Positions 28,572-40,651 of a stretch of DNA of 61,677 nucleotides are shown here, piece by piece; positions within the stretch are counted from its first letter, which is position 1, and every line of letters begins with the position of its first letter. The translations under genes and the position numbers were made by a program. This DNA is from Phycisphaerae bacterium (GTDB taxonomy: Bacteria; Planctomycetota; Phycisphaerae; Phycisphaerales; SM1A02), in contig VGXO01000001.1 in the NCBI GenBank assembly GCA_016873275.1, positions 1 through 61,677 of the forward strand. The letters are read 5' to 3'. The notes beneath the pieces were generated by a model that was not told the DNA's origin, did no database searches, and saw nothing but the letters and a program-made list of their open reading frames with translations.

Positions 28572-29750
28572 TCAGCCCGCCGGGAGCCGCTCCCGTGCCC
28601 GCGCGGAGGCGACCGCGCCGTCGCGGGCAAGCAGCGTGTCGCGGAGGATCTCGTCGGCGGCGGGATCCGGCGCGCCGTCGACGAGCCCGGGCGCGCCCGC
28701 CTTCGCGAGGAGCTGGAGGAACGCGGCGAGGTTCCGCGCGTACATGAGGCTCGCATGGTGCGGGACGGTCGAGGCGAGGTCGATGGGACCGAGCACGCGC
28801 CTTCCCTCGACCTCGACGATCTCCCCGGCGGCACCATCCCCGCGGGTTCGGGTGAGCTCGCAGTTGCCGCCCCGCTCCGCCGCGAGGTCGATCACGACGC
28901 CGCCCGGCGGCATCCCCCGGACCGCGTCGGCGGAGACGAGCCGCGGCGCCGGTCGCCCCGGCACCGCCGCGGTCGCGATGACCACCTCATGCTCGGCGCA
29001 GGCGGCGGCGAGGCGGCGCCGCTGCTCCATATAGAAGGATTCGTCCATCGCCCGGGCGTACCCGCCTCCGCCCTCGCCGCCCGCCTCGAGCCCGAGGTCG
29101 AGGAACCTCGCCCCGACCGAGCGGACCTGCTCCGCCGCCGCCGCGCGGATGTCGTAGCCGGTGGTGGTCGCCCCGAGCCGCCGCGCCGTCGCGAGCGCCT
29201 GCAGCCCCGCGACGCCCGCCCCGAGGACGAGGACCCGCGTCGCGGCGAGCGTGCCCGCCGCGGTCATGAGCATCGGGAACATCCGGTCGAGGAGCGACGC
29301 CGCGAGGACCACCGCCTTGTAGCCGGCGACGGTCGCCTGCGAGCTGAGGACGTCCATCGACTGCGCCCGGGTGATCCGGGGCAGCAGCTCGAGGGCGAAC
29401 GTGGTCGCGCCGGTCGCGGCGAGGGCGGCGATGCGCGGCGATCCGGAGAGCGGCTCGCCCATGCCGACGAGGACCCGCGCGGAGGCGGCGGACTCCGCGA
29501 TCGCGCCCTCCGGCGAGCGCGGATCGCAGGGAAGCCGCACCATCGCGAGGAGCTCCGCCGCGGCGAGGACGGCCCCGCGGTCGAGCACCTCCGCCGAGCC
29601 GTACGCCGAATCCGGGAATCCCGCCGAGGCGCCCGCGCCACGCTCGACGAGCACCCGATGCCCCGCCTTCGCGAGGAGCGCCGCCGTCGCCGGCACGATC
29701 GCGACGCGCCGCTCTCCCGGGACGAGTTCGCGCAGGGCGCCGACGATCAT
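28572..29750 (-). CDS. pntAa: NAD(P) transhydrogenase subunit alpha, NAD-binding part
   Basis: 392 residues of the alanine dehydrogenase/PntA fold: ALRELVPGERRVAIVPATAA at the start, AQSMDVLSSQATVAGYKAVV, and the nucleotide loop VLGAGVAGLQALATARRLGA (near 165). VPGRPAPRLV and GVVIDLAAERGGNCE are typical late motifs. The ATG at 29750 has AGGAA five bases upstream. First gene of pntAa-pntAb-pntB; the chain lies on the cytoplasmic side and binds NAD(H). Confidence 0.95.
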   Translation of the reverse strand: MIVGALRELVPGERRVAIVPATAALLAKAGHRVLVERGAGASAGFPDSAYGSAEVLDRGAVLAAAELLAMVRLPCDPRSPEGAIAESAASARVLVGMGEPLSGSPRIAALAATGATTFALELLPRITRAQSMDVLSSQATVAGYKAVVLAASLLDRMFPMLMTAAGTLAATRVLVLGAGVAGLQALATARRLGATTTGYDIRAAAAEQVRSVGARFLDLGLEAGGEGGGGYARAMDESFYMEQRRRLAAACAEHEVVIATAAVPGRPAPRLVSADAVRGMPPGGVVIDLAAERGGNCELTRTRGDGAAGEIVEVEGRRVLGPIDLASTVPHHASLMYARNLAAFLQLLAKAGAPGLVDGAPDPAADEILRDTLLARDGAVASARARERLPAG

Positions 29751-29851
29751 GGGGGTTCCTCGCGGGCGTCCGGAGCGGCCGCCGGGCGGGAGACTACCGC
29801 GCGGCCCACCGACGCTTTGACGATGCCCGCCGCGACCGGTCCAATCCGGCG

Positions 29852-31117
29852 ATGGCGACCCAGAAGACCCCCTCGCGGCGGAGCCGGCCCGCGACCGCCG
29901 CTCCTTCATCCTCCGCCCGCATCGATCCCGCCGAGCACGCGCGGCGCCGCGAGGCGGTCCTCAAGGCGCTCGGCGGCGCGGTGGGTCTCGTCTTCGCCGG
30001 CGACGCGGTGGGCGAGGAGCCGTATCGACCGCATCCAGACTTCGAGTACCTCACCGGGATCGACGACGAGGGCGGCGCCGTGCTGCTCCTCGATCCGAGG
30101 CATCCGGTGCCCTCGCGGCGGGCGATGCTCTTCCTTCGACCGCTCGATCCGGAGCTCGAGCGGTGGGTCGGCATGCGCGAGCCGATCGGCGGACCGCTCA
30201 AGACCCGCTACGGCATCCCCACGATCATGCGGAAGGGAGCGCTTGCCCGCGAGCTCTCGCTCTCCGCGCAGCGGAGCCGCCGGCTCGCGTGCCTGCATCC
30301 GCCCGCGCACCATGACGCGCCGATCTCGCCCGACCTCGACGTGCTGCGGCGCGTCGCCGAGCGGGTGGTCGGCTGCTCGATCACGGACGCGACCGACGTC
30401 CTCCCGAAGATGCGGGCGTCGAAGTCGCCCGCCGAGGTCGAGCTGATCCGCCGCGCCGGCGAGGCGACCAAGGTCGGCTTCCTCGAGGCGATGAGGGCGA
30501 TTCGTCCCGGCGCGAGCGAGTTCGACGTCGAGTCGGCGCTCGACCGCGGCTACCGCGCCGCGGGCAGCCGGCGCCATGCGTACCGACCGATCGTCGGAAC
30601 CGGGCTCAACGCGACGGTCCTCCACTACCACGCGAACTCCGCGACGATCCAGGCGGGCGACCTCGTGCTGATCGACTCGGGCGCCGAGCTCGGGGGCTAT
30701 GCCTCCGACGTCACCCGCACCTATCCCGCCGACGGCGTCTTCACGCCGCGGCAGCGGGAGGTCTACGAGGTGGTGCTGCGGGCGCTCGACGCGGGGATCA
30801 AGGCGTGCGTGCCCGGCAAGCGGCTCTCCGACATGGACGCCGCGGCGCGGAAGGTGATCAACGACGCCGGGTTCGGCGAGTACTTCATCCACGGCGCCGG
30901 GCACCACCTCGGTCTGCAGGTGCACGACGCGAGCCCCGACGAGCCGCTGCGGCCTGGCGCCGTGGTGACGGTGGAACCTGGGATCTACATCCCGCAGGAG
31001 CGCCTCGGCATCCGCGTCGAGGACGACGTCGAGGTGACCCGCACTCGCCCGCGCAACCTGACCGCGTCGATCCCGAAGACCGTCGCCGAGATCGAGTCGA
31101 TCATGCGGCGCGGGTGA
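29852..31117 (+). CDS. pepP: Xaa-Pro aminopeptidase (M24B)
   Basis: 421 residues. An N-terminal domain (about 25-175) precedes the pita-bread peptidase domain. All five metal ligands can be read: Asp in VLIDSGAELGG, Asp in YASDVTRTYPADG, His in GAGHHLGLQVHD, Glu in VEPGIYIP and Glu in RVEDDVEVT. It cleaves the first residue from peptides with proline in second position. The start at 29852 gives a basic Ser/Ala-rich leader; it is divergent from pntAa with about 100 bp between. A second start further in is possible. Confidence 0.93.
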   Translation: MATQKTPSRRSRPATAAPSSSARIDPAEHARRREAVLKALGGAVGLVFAGDAVGEEPYRPHPDFEYLTGIDDEGGAVLLLDPRHPVPSRRAMLFLRPLDPELERWVGMREPIGGPLKTRYGIPTIMRKGALARELSLSAQRSRRLACLHPPAHHDAPISPDLDVLRRVAERVVGCSITDATDVLPKMRASKSPAEVELIRRAGEATKVGFLEAMRAIRPGASEFDVESALDRGYRAAGSRRHAYRPIVGTGLNATVLHYHANSATIQAGDLVLIDSGAELGGYASDVTRTYPADGVFTPRQREVYEVVLRALDAGIKACVPGKRLSDMDAAARKVINDAGFGEYFIHGAGHHLGLQVHDASPDEPLRPGAVVTVEPGIYIPQERLGIRVEDDVEVTRTRPRNLTASIPKTVAEIESIMRRG

Positions 31118-31133
31118 GCGACCGAGCACTGCA

Positions 31134-31330
31134 CCTCCCTCACGAGTCGCCACGCGACGAACCAGCGAGTGCCCGAAGACTCGACGCCTCTCCCGCGAGG
31201 AGCCACGCGACGAACCAGCGAGTGCCCGAAGACTCGACGCCTCTCCCACGAGTCGCCACCCGACGAACCAGCGAGTGCCCGAAGACTCGACGCCTCTCCC
31301 GCGAGGAGCCACGCGACGAGTGGGAGAGGC
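31134..31330. repeat. 53-bp tandem repeat, 3.7 copies
   Basis: Units begin at 31134, 31187, 31240 and 31293 (partial). Each starts cctctcccgcgag or cctctcccacgag and carries cgacgaaccagcgagtgccc and gaagactcgacg. The last unit shifts into gtgggagagg, then a hairpin at 31331-31357 (cgggtcgcgaac / gttcgcgatccg) and gggtgagggtgg, the same closing module as at 21137 and 23287. Confidence 0.88.
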
Positions 31331-31705
31331 CGGGTCGCGAACGCAGTTCGCGATCCGGGTGAGGGTGGCACGACGCGCGACGAGCGTCGTGGAGCGCACC
31401 AGTCGAAGCGTCGCCCCTTCCCAGTCGTCGTGCTTCGGAGCACCTTCCACCGGACCTCGCGTTCTCGGCGCCAGTGGAGGTTCGTCGGCGGGCGCTCGGC
31501 ACACTCCGGAACTCCTCCCCGGCGGAGCGCAGCGACGCGGGGGAGGTGCCGAGCGAACGAAGTTCGCGAGGCGGAGGGGACGTCCGACGAACGGGTTGCT
31601 CGCCTCGCGCAGCCCACGCAACCCGTCGGAGCACGACCCCTCCGTCGCCTCGCTGCGCTCGGCGACACCTCCCCACGGCTACTGCCGTGGGGAGGAGTTC
31701 CGAAG
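31331..31705. repeat. Mosaic of palindromic repeat modules
   Basis: After the closing module a 100-bp stretch related to 21184-21265 follows, and then the modules ggaactcctcc, agttcgcgaggcggagggga, aacgggttgctcgcctcgcg, and a 12-bp hairpin at 31668-31695 (cctccccacggc / gccgtggggagg, loop tact). Order and orientation match 20706-21183 and are inverted relative to the 1-735 array. Confidence 0.83.
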
Positions 31706-31757
31706 GTCGCAAGAACGCGATGGTGCGATCACTCGATCCGGAGTTGCCTCGCCCTCC

Positions 31758-33728
31758 TTAGTTCCCCCGCCGCGCGCCGCCGGACGCCTTCAGCGTCACC
31801 TTGACCTCCTGCTCCTTGCCGTCGCGCACGACGACGAGCGTCACCACGTCGCCCGGCTCGTGCGAGCGGAGCTTCGACATCAAGTCGCCCGCGCCCATGA
31901 GGAGCGTGCCGTCCCAGGAGAGGATCACGTCGCCCGCGACGATGCCTGCATCGGCGGCGCTCGTCCCCTCCGAGACCGCCTCGACCTTGACGCCCTCGCC
32001 GTCGGAGAGTCCCGGCTGCACGCCGAGCCGCACGCCGGCGTAGCCGCGGTCCGGGGTCGCCGCGGCGTCGCCCGAGGAGAACCGCAGGCGCTCGCCCGAG
32101 AGGAGGTCCATGAGCACCGCCTCGACGAGCCCCATCACCTTCGTCGCGCCCGCGGGGTTCACGGTGTGACCGCGGTCGCCGGGACGGTGGTAGGACTCGT
32201 GGACGCCGGTGAAGAAGAAGAGGACGGGGATCCCCGCGCCGTGGAACATGCTGTGGTCGGAGGGTCCGCGACCGCTCGGGTCGGCGCGGACGAGGAGACC
32301 GCTCTCCTCGAACCGCGGGCGCAGGCGGTCGAGGAATCCCTCCGCGGTGCGCACGCCGCCGACGAGGATCTCGTCGCTCCGCAGGCGACCGATCATGTCG
32401 AGGTTGATCATCGCGTTGATGCGGTCCGCGGGCACCGTGGGGTTCTGCACGAAGTAGCGCGAGCCGTTCAGGCCGCTCTCCTCGGCGGTGAAGGCGAGGA
32501 AGAGGACCGATCGCCGCGGCTCGGGCAGCGATCCCTCCTCCGCGAGTGCCCGGAGTCGCGCCGCGAGGACGAGCATCGCCGCCGTGCCCGAGGCGTTGTC
32601 GTCGGCGCCGGGATTCACCTCGATCACGCCGTCCTCCTGCTTCATGCCGATGTGGTCGTAGTGCGCCCCGAGCACGACCCACTCGTCCGCGAGGGCGCCC
32701 GTCCCGGGCAGCACGCCGCCGAGGTTCGAGGTCGGCACGCCGTCGCGGACCTCTACCACCGCCCGCACCGAGGCGGGTGTGCCGGCGAGAACGCCGAAGG
32801 GCATGCCCTGGTCGGCAAGCCTGCGCCATTCGAGCAGGTCGCCCCTCGTCTCCGGCGACGGATCGAGCGATGCGAGCAGCCGCGCGGCGACCGCGGGCGA
32901 GACGATGAACGCGGGGATCGAGAGCTGCGGTCCGAGCCCGCCGCGGCGCGGGAGCTCGAGGTCCTTCGCGCCCTCCGCGACGCCCGGCGGGTTCACGAGG
33001 AGGATCGCCGCGGCGCCCGCCTTCGCGATCGCCGAGAACTTGTCGGAGAGCGAGGAGTGCTCGCTGAAGCGCCGCTCGCTCCAGCGGCTGCGGCCCTCCT
33101 CGTCGAGCGGCTCGTAGCGGAGGACCACCACCACGCGGCCGGCGAGGTCGCCCGCGCCCGCGAGGTCGTCGTGACCGTCGGGTCCGTCCTCGATGCCGTA
33201 GCCGACGAACGCGACCGACCCGGAGACCTCGCCGCCGCCCGAGTTCGCGAGCAGCACGAAGTCGCGTCCTTCCTCGAGCGCCTCGCCCCCGACCGCGAGC
33301 GCCGAGAAGAGGACCTCGCGGGCCCGCGAGGGCATCTCGAAGGTCTGCCGGTAGCCGCCGGAGAACGCGGGGTCGAGCCCGATCCGCGTCATCCAGTACT
33401 CGAGGTAGTCCGCCGCGCGCTCGATGCCCGCGGAGCCCGGCTCGCGTCCCTCGAAGTAGGGGTTCGAGAGCGTCACCACGTGCTGGTGCCAGGCGATCGC
33501 GTCCTCGCCAAGCGCCTCGAGCACCGCCCGCAGGCTCGTCCGCTCGGGATCGACCTCGTCGAAGGACTCCTCCGGCGAGAACTGGTAGACGTCGACCGCG
33601 CCCTCGACGACGCGGGCGGGAGGCGCCGCGGGCGGCGCCGCGTCCTGCACGGGCGCGGCGAGCGCGGCGGAGACGAGGAGGATCGACGGGAGCAGGTGCC
33701 CGGCGCGACCGAGGGTCAGGCAGGTCAT
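31758..33728 (-). CDS. Secreted M28-family metallopeptidase with PA and PDZ domains
   Basis: 656 residues. Signal peptide near residues 10-27 ([17 protein letters not shown]). A protease-associated (PA) domain is inserted between about 150 and 300. The M28 zinc core is complete: [41 protein letters not shown] and HESYHRPGD. The last ~95 residues are a PDZ domain ([20 protein letters not shown] ... [15 protein letters not shown]). Likely an aminopeptidase in the periplasm or outside. ATG at 33728 has an AAGGA site; the frame upstream is antisense to gcvP. Confidence 0.93.
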   Translation of the reverse strand: MTCLTLGRAGHLLPSILLVSAALAAPVQDAAPPAAPPARVVEGAVDVYQFSPEESFDEVDPERTSLRAVLEALGEDAIAWHQHVVTLSNPYFEGREPGSAGIERAADYLEYWMTRIGLDPAFSGGYRQTFEMPSRAREVLFSALAVGGEALEEGRDFVLLANSGGGEVSGSVAFVGYGIEDGPDGHDDLAGAGDLAGRVVVVLRYEPLDEEGRSRWSERRFSEHSSLSDKFSAIAKAGAAAILLVNPPGVAEGAKDLELPRRGGLGPQLSIPAFIVSPAVAARLLASLDPSPETRGDLLEWRRLADQGMPFGVLAGTPASVRAVVEVRDGVPTSNLGGVLPGTGALADEWVVLGAHYDHIGMKQEDGVIEVNPGADDNASGTAAMLVLAARLRALAEEGSLPEPRRSVLFLAFTAEESGLNGSRYFVQNPTVPADRINAMINLDMIGRLRSDEILVGGVRTAEGFLDRLRPRFEESGLLVRADPSGRGPSDHSMFHGAGIPVLFFFTGVHESYHRPGDRGHTVNPAGATKVMGLVEAVLMDLLSGERLRFSSGDAAATPDRGYAGVRLGVQPGLSDGEGVKVEAVSEGTSAADAGIVAGDVILSWDGTLLMGAGDLMSKLRSHEPGDVVTLVVVRDGKEQEVKVTLKASGGARRGN

Positions 33729-34068
33729 GGACTGGGTCCTTGGGGGGGAGACGGCGACTATAGAAAGGACGGAGGGTTCGGCCGCTTCGCTCGAGGACCC
33801 TCGCGGGACGCGGCGGGTTCGACGACCCGCGGGCGGGAGGACGTCGCGCGGCGGAGGGCTCCGCCGCCCGCGACGCCCCCGCTCGAACCCGCGCCGCCTC
33901 CTCGAACGAACGGTCCCGCGTGCGTCCGGACGCCTCCGATCGGCGAAGTCCCGATCCCTATACTCCCGCCCGCTCCGCGGCAGCCCCGCCGTCCCGTCGG
34001 ACGTCGTCGGCGCCGCGGATCGTCGTTCACGGACGCGTCCTCGAATCGATCCCGATCCGGATCCCGCC
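33729..34068. promoter_or_regulatory. Divergent promoter region M28 peptidase / gcvP
   Basis: 340 bp without a gene. Candidate minus10 boxes: TATACT at 33959-33964 facing gcvP, and TATAGT on the minus strand (33757-33762) facing the peptidase; neither has a good minus35 at the right spacing. I looked for a glycine riboswitch in the gcvP leader and saw none of its conserved core. Frames across this region continue into gcvP but code for nothing recognisable. Confidence 0.35.
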
Positions 34069-36990
<2,922 letters not shown>

Positions 36991-37020
36991 TCCGGCGGCG
37001 GACCGGACGCCCGCCGCGGC

Positions 37021-38469
37021 TCACCCCGCGCCGACGCCGATCCAGCCGGACATGAGCGACGCGAGACCGAGGAAGGTGAGGAAGCTCATGCTGTCGGTGA
37101 CCATCGTGAGGAAGATGGTCGAGGCGGTCGCGGGATCCGCCCCGAGCCGGCGAAGCAGGATCGGGATCGCCGTGCCGACGAGGCAGCCGACCGAGAGCGC
37201 GACGCTCATCGCCGCCGCCACCACCACGCCGAGGCGCCACGCGTCGCCGCCGTGGGAGAGCGCCTCGATGACCGCCACCGCGGTGCCCACGAGGAGACCG
37301 CAGCAGATCCCGTTCACGAGCCCGACCAGCGCCTCGCGCCGAAGCAGCGTCGCTGCCGCGTGGCGTCCGACCTCGTCGAGGACGATCCCGCGAAGCGTCA
37401 CCGCGAGCGACTGCTGACCGGCGTTCCCCGCCTGGTTCGCGATGACCGGCATCAGCACCGCGAGCACCGCGATCTCCGCGATGAGTCCCTCGAACTGGAG
37501 GACCACCATCGCCGCGACGCCGCTCGTGAAGAGGTTGACCATGAGCCACGGCAGGCGGCTCCGGAGCTTCTCCGAGAGGGGCGACGCGACGCCCTCCTCT
37601 CGACCCGCGCCGACCATGACCTGCGCGTCCTCGGTGCCCTCGGCGCGGATCGTGTCGATCACGTCGTCGACCGTGACGATGCCGAGCAGCCGACCCTGCG
37701 CGTCCACCACCGGAAGCACCACGTAGTCGTAGCGGGCGAACTCCTGCGCGACGTGCTCGCGGTCGAGCTCCGGCGAGAGCGCGTCGATCCGGCGGTCGAT
37801 CACCTCGGCGATGCGCTGCCTCGGATCCGCGAGGAGGAGCGTCCGAAGCGAGACCGTGCCCTCGAGGTGACCGCGGCGGTCGATCACGAAGGCGTAGGGC
37901 GTCGCCTCGTCGACCTCGGCGCGGCGCACCGCCTCGACCGCCTCCGCGACCGTCATCTCCGCGCGGACTGCGACGTAGTCGGTCGTCATCATGCCGCCCG
38001 CGGAGTCCTCGGGATGGCGAAGGAGCTCGCGCAGGCGCGTCGCGCGACCGGTCGCCATCGCCTCGAGGATCCTCGAGCGGCGGTCCTCCGCGATCGCCTG
38101 CAGGAGGTCGGTCGCGTCGTCGGGCGCCATCTCCTCGAGCAGCCGACCGGCGAGCGCCGGGTCCTCGCCCGCGAGGTCCTCGACCACTCCCGCCGCGAGC
38201 GAGGGCACCATGTGGGCGATCGCCTCGGCGGCGGCATCGAGGTCCATCTCGCCGAGGACCTCGACCGCCTCCTCCTCCGGGAGCCGCTCGAGGGTGTCGG
38301 CGGCATCGGGCGCCTCCTGCGCCTCCACCGCCTCGGCGAGCACCGGCGCCTCCGCCCCCGCGGAGATGAGCTCCTCGACGCGGCGGTCCTGGGTCGACTC
38401 CTCGGTGGCGCGCTCGATCAGCGGTCGATCCGCCTCGACGGGATCCGGCGCCGGTCGCTCGGGAGTCAT
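37021..38469 (-). CDS. mgtE: Magnesium transporter MgtE
   Basis: 482 residues. Domains in order: an N-terminal superhelical domain (about 30-160, EVLGEMDLDAAAEAIAHMV), two CBS domains (about 165-290, YVAVRAEMTVAEAVEAV and YDYVVLPVVDAQGRLLGIVT) and a five-helix membrane domain with the conserved PVIANQAGNAGQQSLAVTLR pore segment. Mg2+ import at the inner membrane, gated by Mg2+ binding to the cytosolic part. ATG at 38469 is divergent from the SpoU gene with 60 bp between. The upstream open frame is antisense to the neighbours. Confidence 0.95.
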   Translation of the reverse strand: MTPERPAPDPVEADRPLIERATEESTQDRRVEELISAGAEAPVLAEAVEAQEAPDAADTLERLPEEEAVEVLGEMDLDAAAEAIAHMVPSLAAGVVEDLAGEDPALAGRLLEEMAPDDATDLLQAIAEDRRSRILEAMATGRATRLRELLRHPEDSAGGMMTTDYVAVRAEMTVAEAVEAVRRAEVDEATPYAFVIDRRGHLEGTVSLRTLLLADPRQRIAEVIDRRIDALSPELDREHVAQEFARYDYVVLPVVDAQGRLLGIVTVDDVIDTIRAEGTEDAQVMVGAGREEGVASPLSEKLRSRLPWLMVNLFTSGVAAMVVLQFEGLIAEIAVLAVLMPVIANQAGNAGQQSLAVTLRGIVLDEVGRHAAATLLRREALVGLVNGICCGLLVGTAVAVIEALSHGGDAWRLGVVVAAAMSVALSVGCLVGTAIPILLRRLGADPATASTIFLTMVTDSMSFLTFLGLASLMSGWIGVGAG

Positions 38470-38529
38470 CCGCCGGAGTGTATCGGTCGCCGCGCGCGAT
38501 CCCGCCCGCGCGGCGATGATGCGGACCGG

Positions 38530-39402
38530 ATGAGCGTCGATGATCGAGACCAAGACGGAGCGCTCGAGCAGGTCCCCGCGGGAGACCCGAGGCTCGAGCC
38601 CTACCGGTCGCTCCGCGATCCGGACCTCGTCCGCGCGGGCGAGGGCGAGGGCTGGTTCATCGGGGAGCAGGCGCTCGTCCTCGAGCGGATGCTCGCGCGG
38701 CGCGGCACGACGATCTCGATCCTCGCGAGCAGGCGCATGGCGCCGCGGGCGGTCGAGATCCGCCGCGCCTCCGCGGATCCCGAGGTCCCGATCCTCGTCG
38801 CGGAGGATCCGGTCATCGAGTCGCTCGTCGGGTTCGAGCTCCACCGCGGGCTCCTTGCCCTCGGTCGCCGCCCCGAGGATGGTCGGGCGCGGATCGACGC
38901 CGCCCTCGCGGACCGGTCGCGACCGATCGCGCTCCTCGCCTGCGAGGAGATCCGGAACATCGACAACATCGGGCTCCTCTTCCGGAACGCCGCCGCGTTC
39001 GGCGTCGCGGGGGTGCTCCTCAGTCCCGGCTGCCACGATCCCCTCTACCGGAAGAGCCTCCGCGTCTCGATCGGGCATGCCCTCGACGTCCCCTTCGCGC
39101 GGCTCGACGCCCTCGCGGGCGACCTTCGCGCGATGCGGGAGCGGCACGGGCTCGCGCTCCTCGGCACCGCCACCGATCCGGGGGCGGTCGCGGTCCATCG
39201 CCTCGAGCCCACGCGGCGGTTCGTCCTCCTCGTGGGCTCGGAGTTCCCTGGTCTCTCCCCCGCGGCGAAGGCGGCGTGCGACCGGCTCGTGCGGATCCCG
39301 ATGGCGCGCGGCGTCGACAGCCTCAACGTCGGCGTCGCCGCGGCGGCGTGCCTCTCGCATCTCCGCGGCGACCTGCTCGAAGCCGAGCGCTCCACGACCT
39401 GA
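38530..39402 (+). CDS. TrmH/SpoU-family RNA 2'-O-methyltransferase
   Basis: 290 residues. An N-terminal substrate-binding part (about 20-110) and the SPOUT knot domain with the three family motifs: EEIRNIDNIGLLFRNAAAFG, FVLLVGSEFPGLS and VRIPMARGVDSLNVGVAAA. It methylates ribose in rRNA or tRNA with SAM; which position is not readable from sequence. Starts with ATG at 38530. Followed 52 bp later by the EboD-like gene on the same strand. Confidence 0.92.
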   Translation: MSVDDRDQDGALEQVPAGDPRLEPYRSLRDPDLVRAGEGEGWFIGEQALVLERMLARRGTTISILASRRMAPRAVEIRRASADPEVPILVAEDPVIESLVGFELHRGLLALGRRPEDGRARIDAALADRSRPIALLACEEIRNIDNIGLLFRNAAAFGVAGVLLSPGCHDPLYRKSLRVSIGHALDVPFARLDALAGDLRAMRERHGLALLGTATDPGAVAVHRLEPTRRFVLLVGSEFPGLSPAAKAACDRLVRIPMARGVDSLNVGVAAAACLSHLRGDLLEAERSTT

Positions 39403-39454
39403 TCGACGGCGCGTTCGGGCGTATCGTCTCCCCCTCCTCCCGACCGGAACCCGC

Positions 39455-40645
39455 GTGCGGATCCCACCGACCATCGCCAGCGCGAACGACCTCCGGCTCG
39501 ACGGCACGGTCCGCGTCTCCTTCGCGCACCGCGTCCGCTTCGTGCGCGGCGCGATGCGGTCGGTCGATGGTCGACCATCGCCCCTCGCCGCGGCGATCGC
39601 CGAGGCGACCGCCGACGACGGCGGCTTCCGCGGACGGCTGCTCCCGGTCCTCGACTCGAACCTCGCCCGCGCGCAGCCCGCGCTCGAGCCGTCGATCGCC
39701 GACGCCCTGCGGGCGGGCGGCGCCGCGATGCCCGAGGTGCTGCCCGCGCTCGTCGTGCCCGGCGGCGAGCGGGCGAAGAACGATCCCGCGGTGCTCGAGG
39801 CGATCCTCGACGCGCTCGACCGAGGTCGAGTCTGCCGGCGGAGCATCCTGCTCGCCGCGGGCGGAGGCGCCGTCCTCGACGTCGCCGGCTTCGCCTCGGC
39901 GACCTTCCACCGCGGCGTCCGCCTCGTCCGTCTGCCGACCACCACGCTCGCGCAGGACGACGCGGCGATGGGGGTCAAGAACGGCGTCAATCGAGGCGGC
40001 AAGAAGAACCTTCTCGGCGCGTTCGCGGTGCCCTCGGCGGTCCTCTGCGACCTCGAGCTCCTGCGGACGCTGCCCGACCGCGAGTTCCTCGCGGGCTTCT
40101 CCGAGGCGGTGAAGATCGCGGTGATCCGCGACGCGGCGCTCCTCGATCGGATCGAGCGCGACGCCGCGGCGATCCGCGCCCGCGACGAGGCCGCCGCGGA
40201 GTGGGTGATCCGCCGCTGCGCGGAGCTCCACCTGCGGCACATCCTCGAGGGCGGCGATCCCTTCGAGACCGGCACCGCGCGGCCGCTCGACTTCGGTCAC
40301 TGGTCGGCGCACCGCCTCGAGTCGATGACCGGTCACCGCGTCCTGCACGGCGAGGCGGTCGCGGTCGGGATCGCCCTCGACGCGACGATTGCGGCGCTCG
40401 AGTCGCGGCTCGACCGCGCCTCGGCTCGAAGGATCATCCTCGCGCTTCGGGCGCTCGGGCTTCCGACCTGGCTCGATGCGCTCCGCGAGGTGACGGACCT
40501 CCTCGCGGGGCTCGAGGAGTTCCGCGAGCACCTCGGCGGCGCGGCGAGCCTCGCGATGCCCACGCGGATCGGGGCGAGCACCGACGCGCCGCCTCCCTCC
40601 GCCGAGCTGGTGCGGCGGGCGATCGACGAGCTCGCGCGGTCGTGA
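39455..40645 (+). CDS. EboD-like sugar-phosphate cyclase (3-dehydroquinate synthase superfamily)
   Basis: 396 residues, start GTG at 39455. NAD-binding GGGAVLDVAGFASATFHRG (near 130), PTTTLAQDDAAMGVKNGVN, the metal Glu in GFSEAVKIAVI, first His in PLDFGHWSAH and second in VLHGEAVAVGIALD. The phrases QDD-x-x-x-GVKNGVN, GKKN-x-LG and GGDPFE-x-G are those of EboD proteins from the ebo clusters of cyanobacteria and others, rather than of AroB. No eboA, eboB, eboC, eboE or eboF homologue is in the window. It probably makes a carbocyclic compound from a sugar phosphate; true AroB activity cannot be excluded. Confidence 0.8.
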   Translation: MRIPPTIASANDLRLDGTVRVSFAHRVRFVRGAMRSVDGRPSPLAAAIAEATADDGGFRGRLLPVLDSNLARAQPALEPSIADALRAGGAAMPEVLPALVVPGGERAKNDPAVLEAILDALDRGRVCRRSILLAAGGGAVLDVAGFASATFHRGVRLVRLPTTTLAQDDAAMGVKNGVNRGGKKNLLGAFAVPSAVLCDLELLRTLPDREFLAGFSEAVKIAVIRDAALLDRIERDAAAIRARDEAAAEWVIRRCAELHLRHILEGGDPFETGTARPLDFGHWSAHRLESMTGHRVLHGEAVAVGIALDATIAALESRLDRASARRIILALRALGLPTWLDALREVTDLLAGLEEFREHLGGAASLAMPTRIGASTDAPPPSAELVRRAIDELARS

Positions 40646-40651
40646 CCCCGG

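Noticed and set aside
33965-34068. Glycine riboswitch in the gcvP leader
   Set aside because: None of the conserved core of the riboswitch could be found in the leader on the plus strand.
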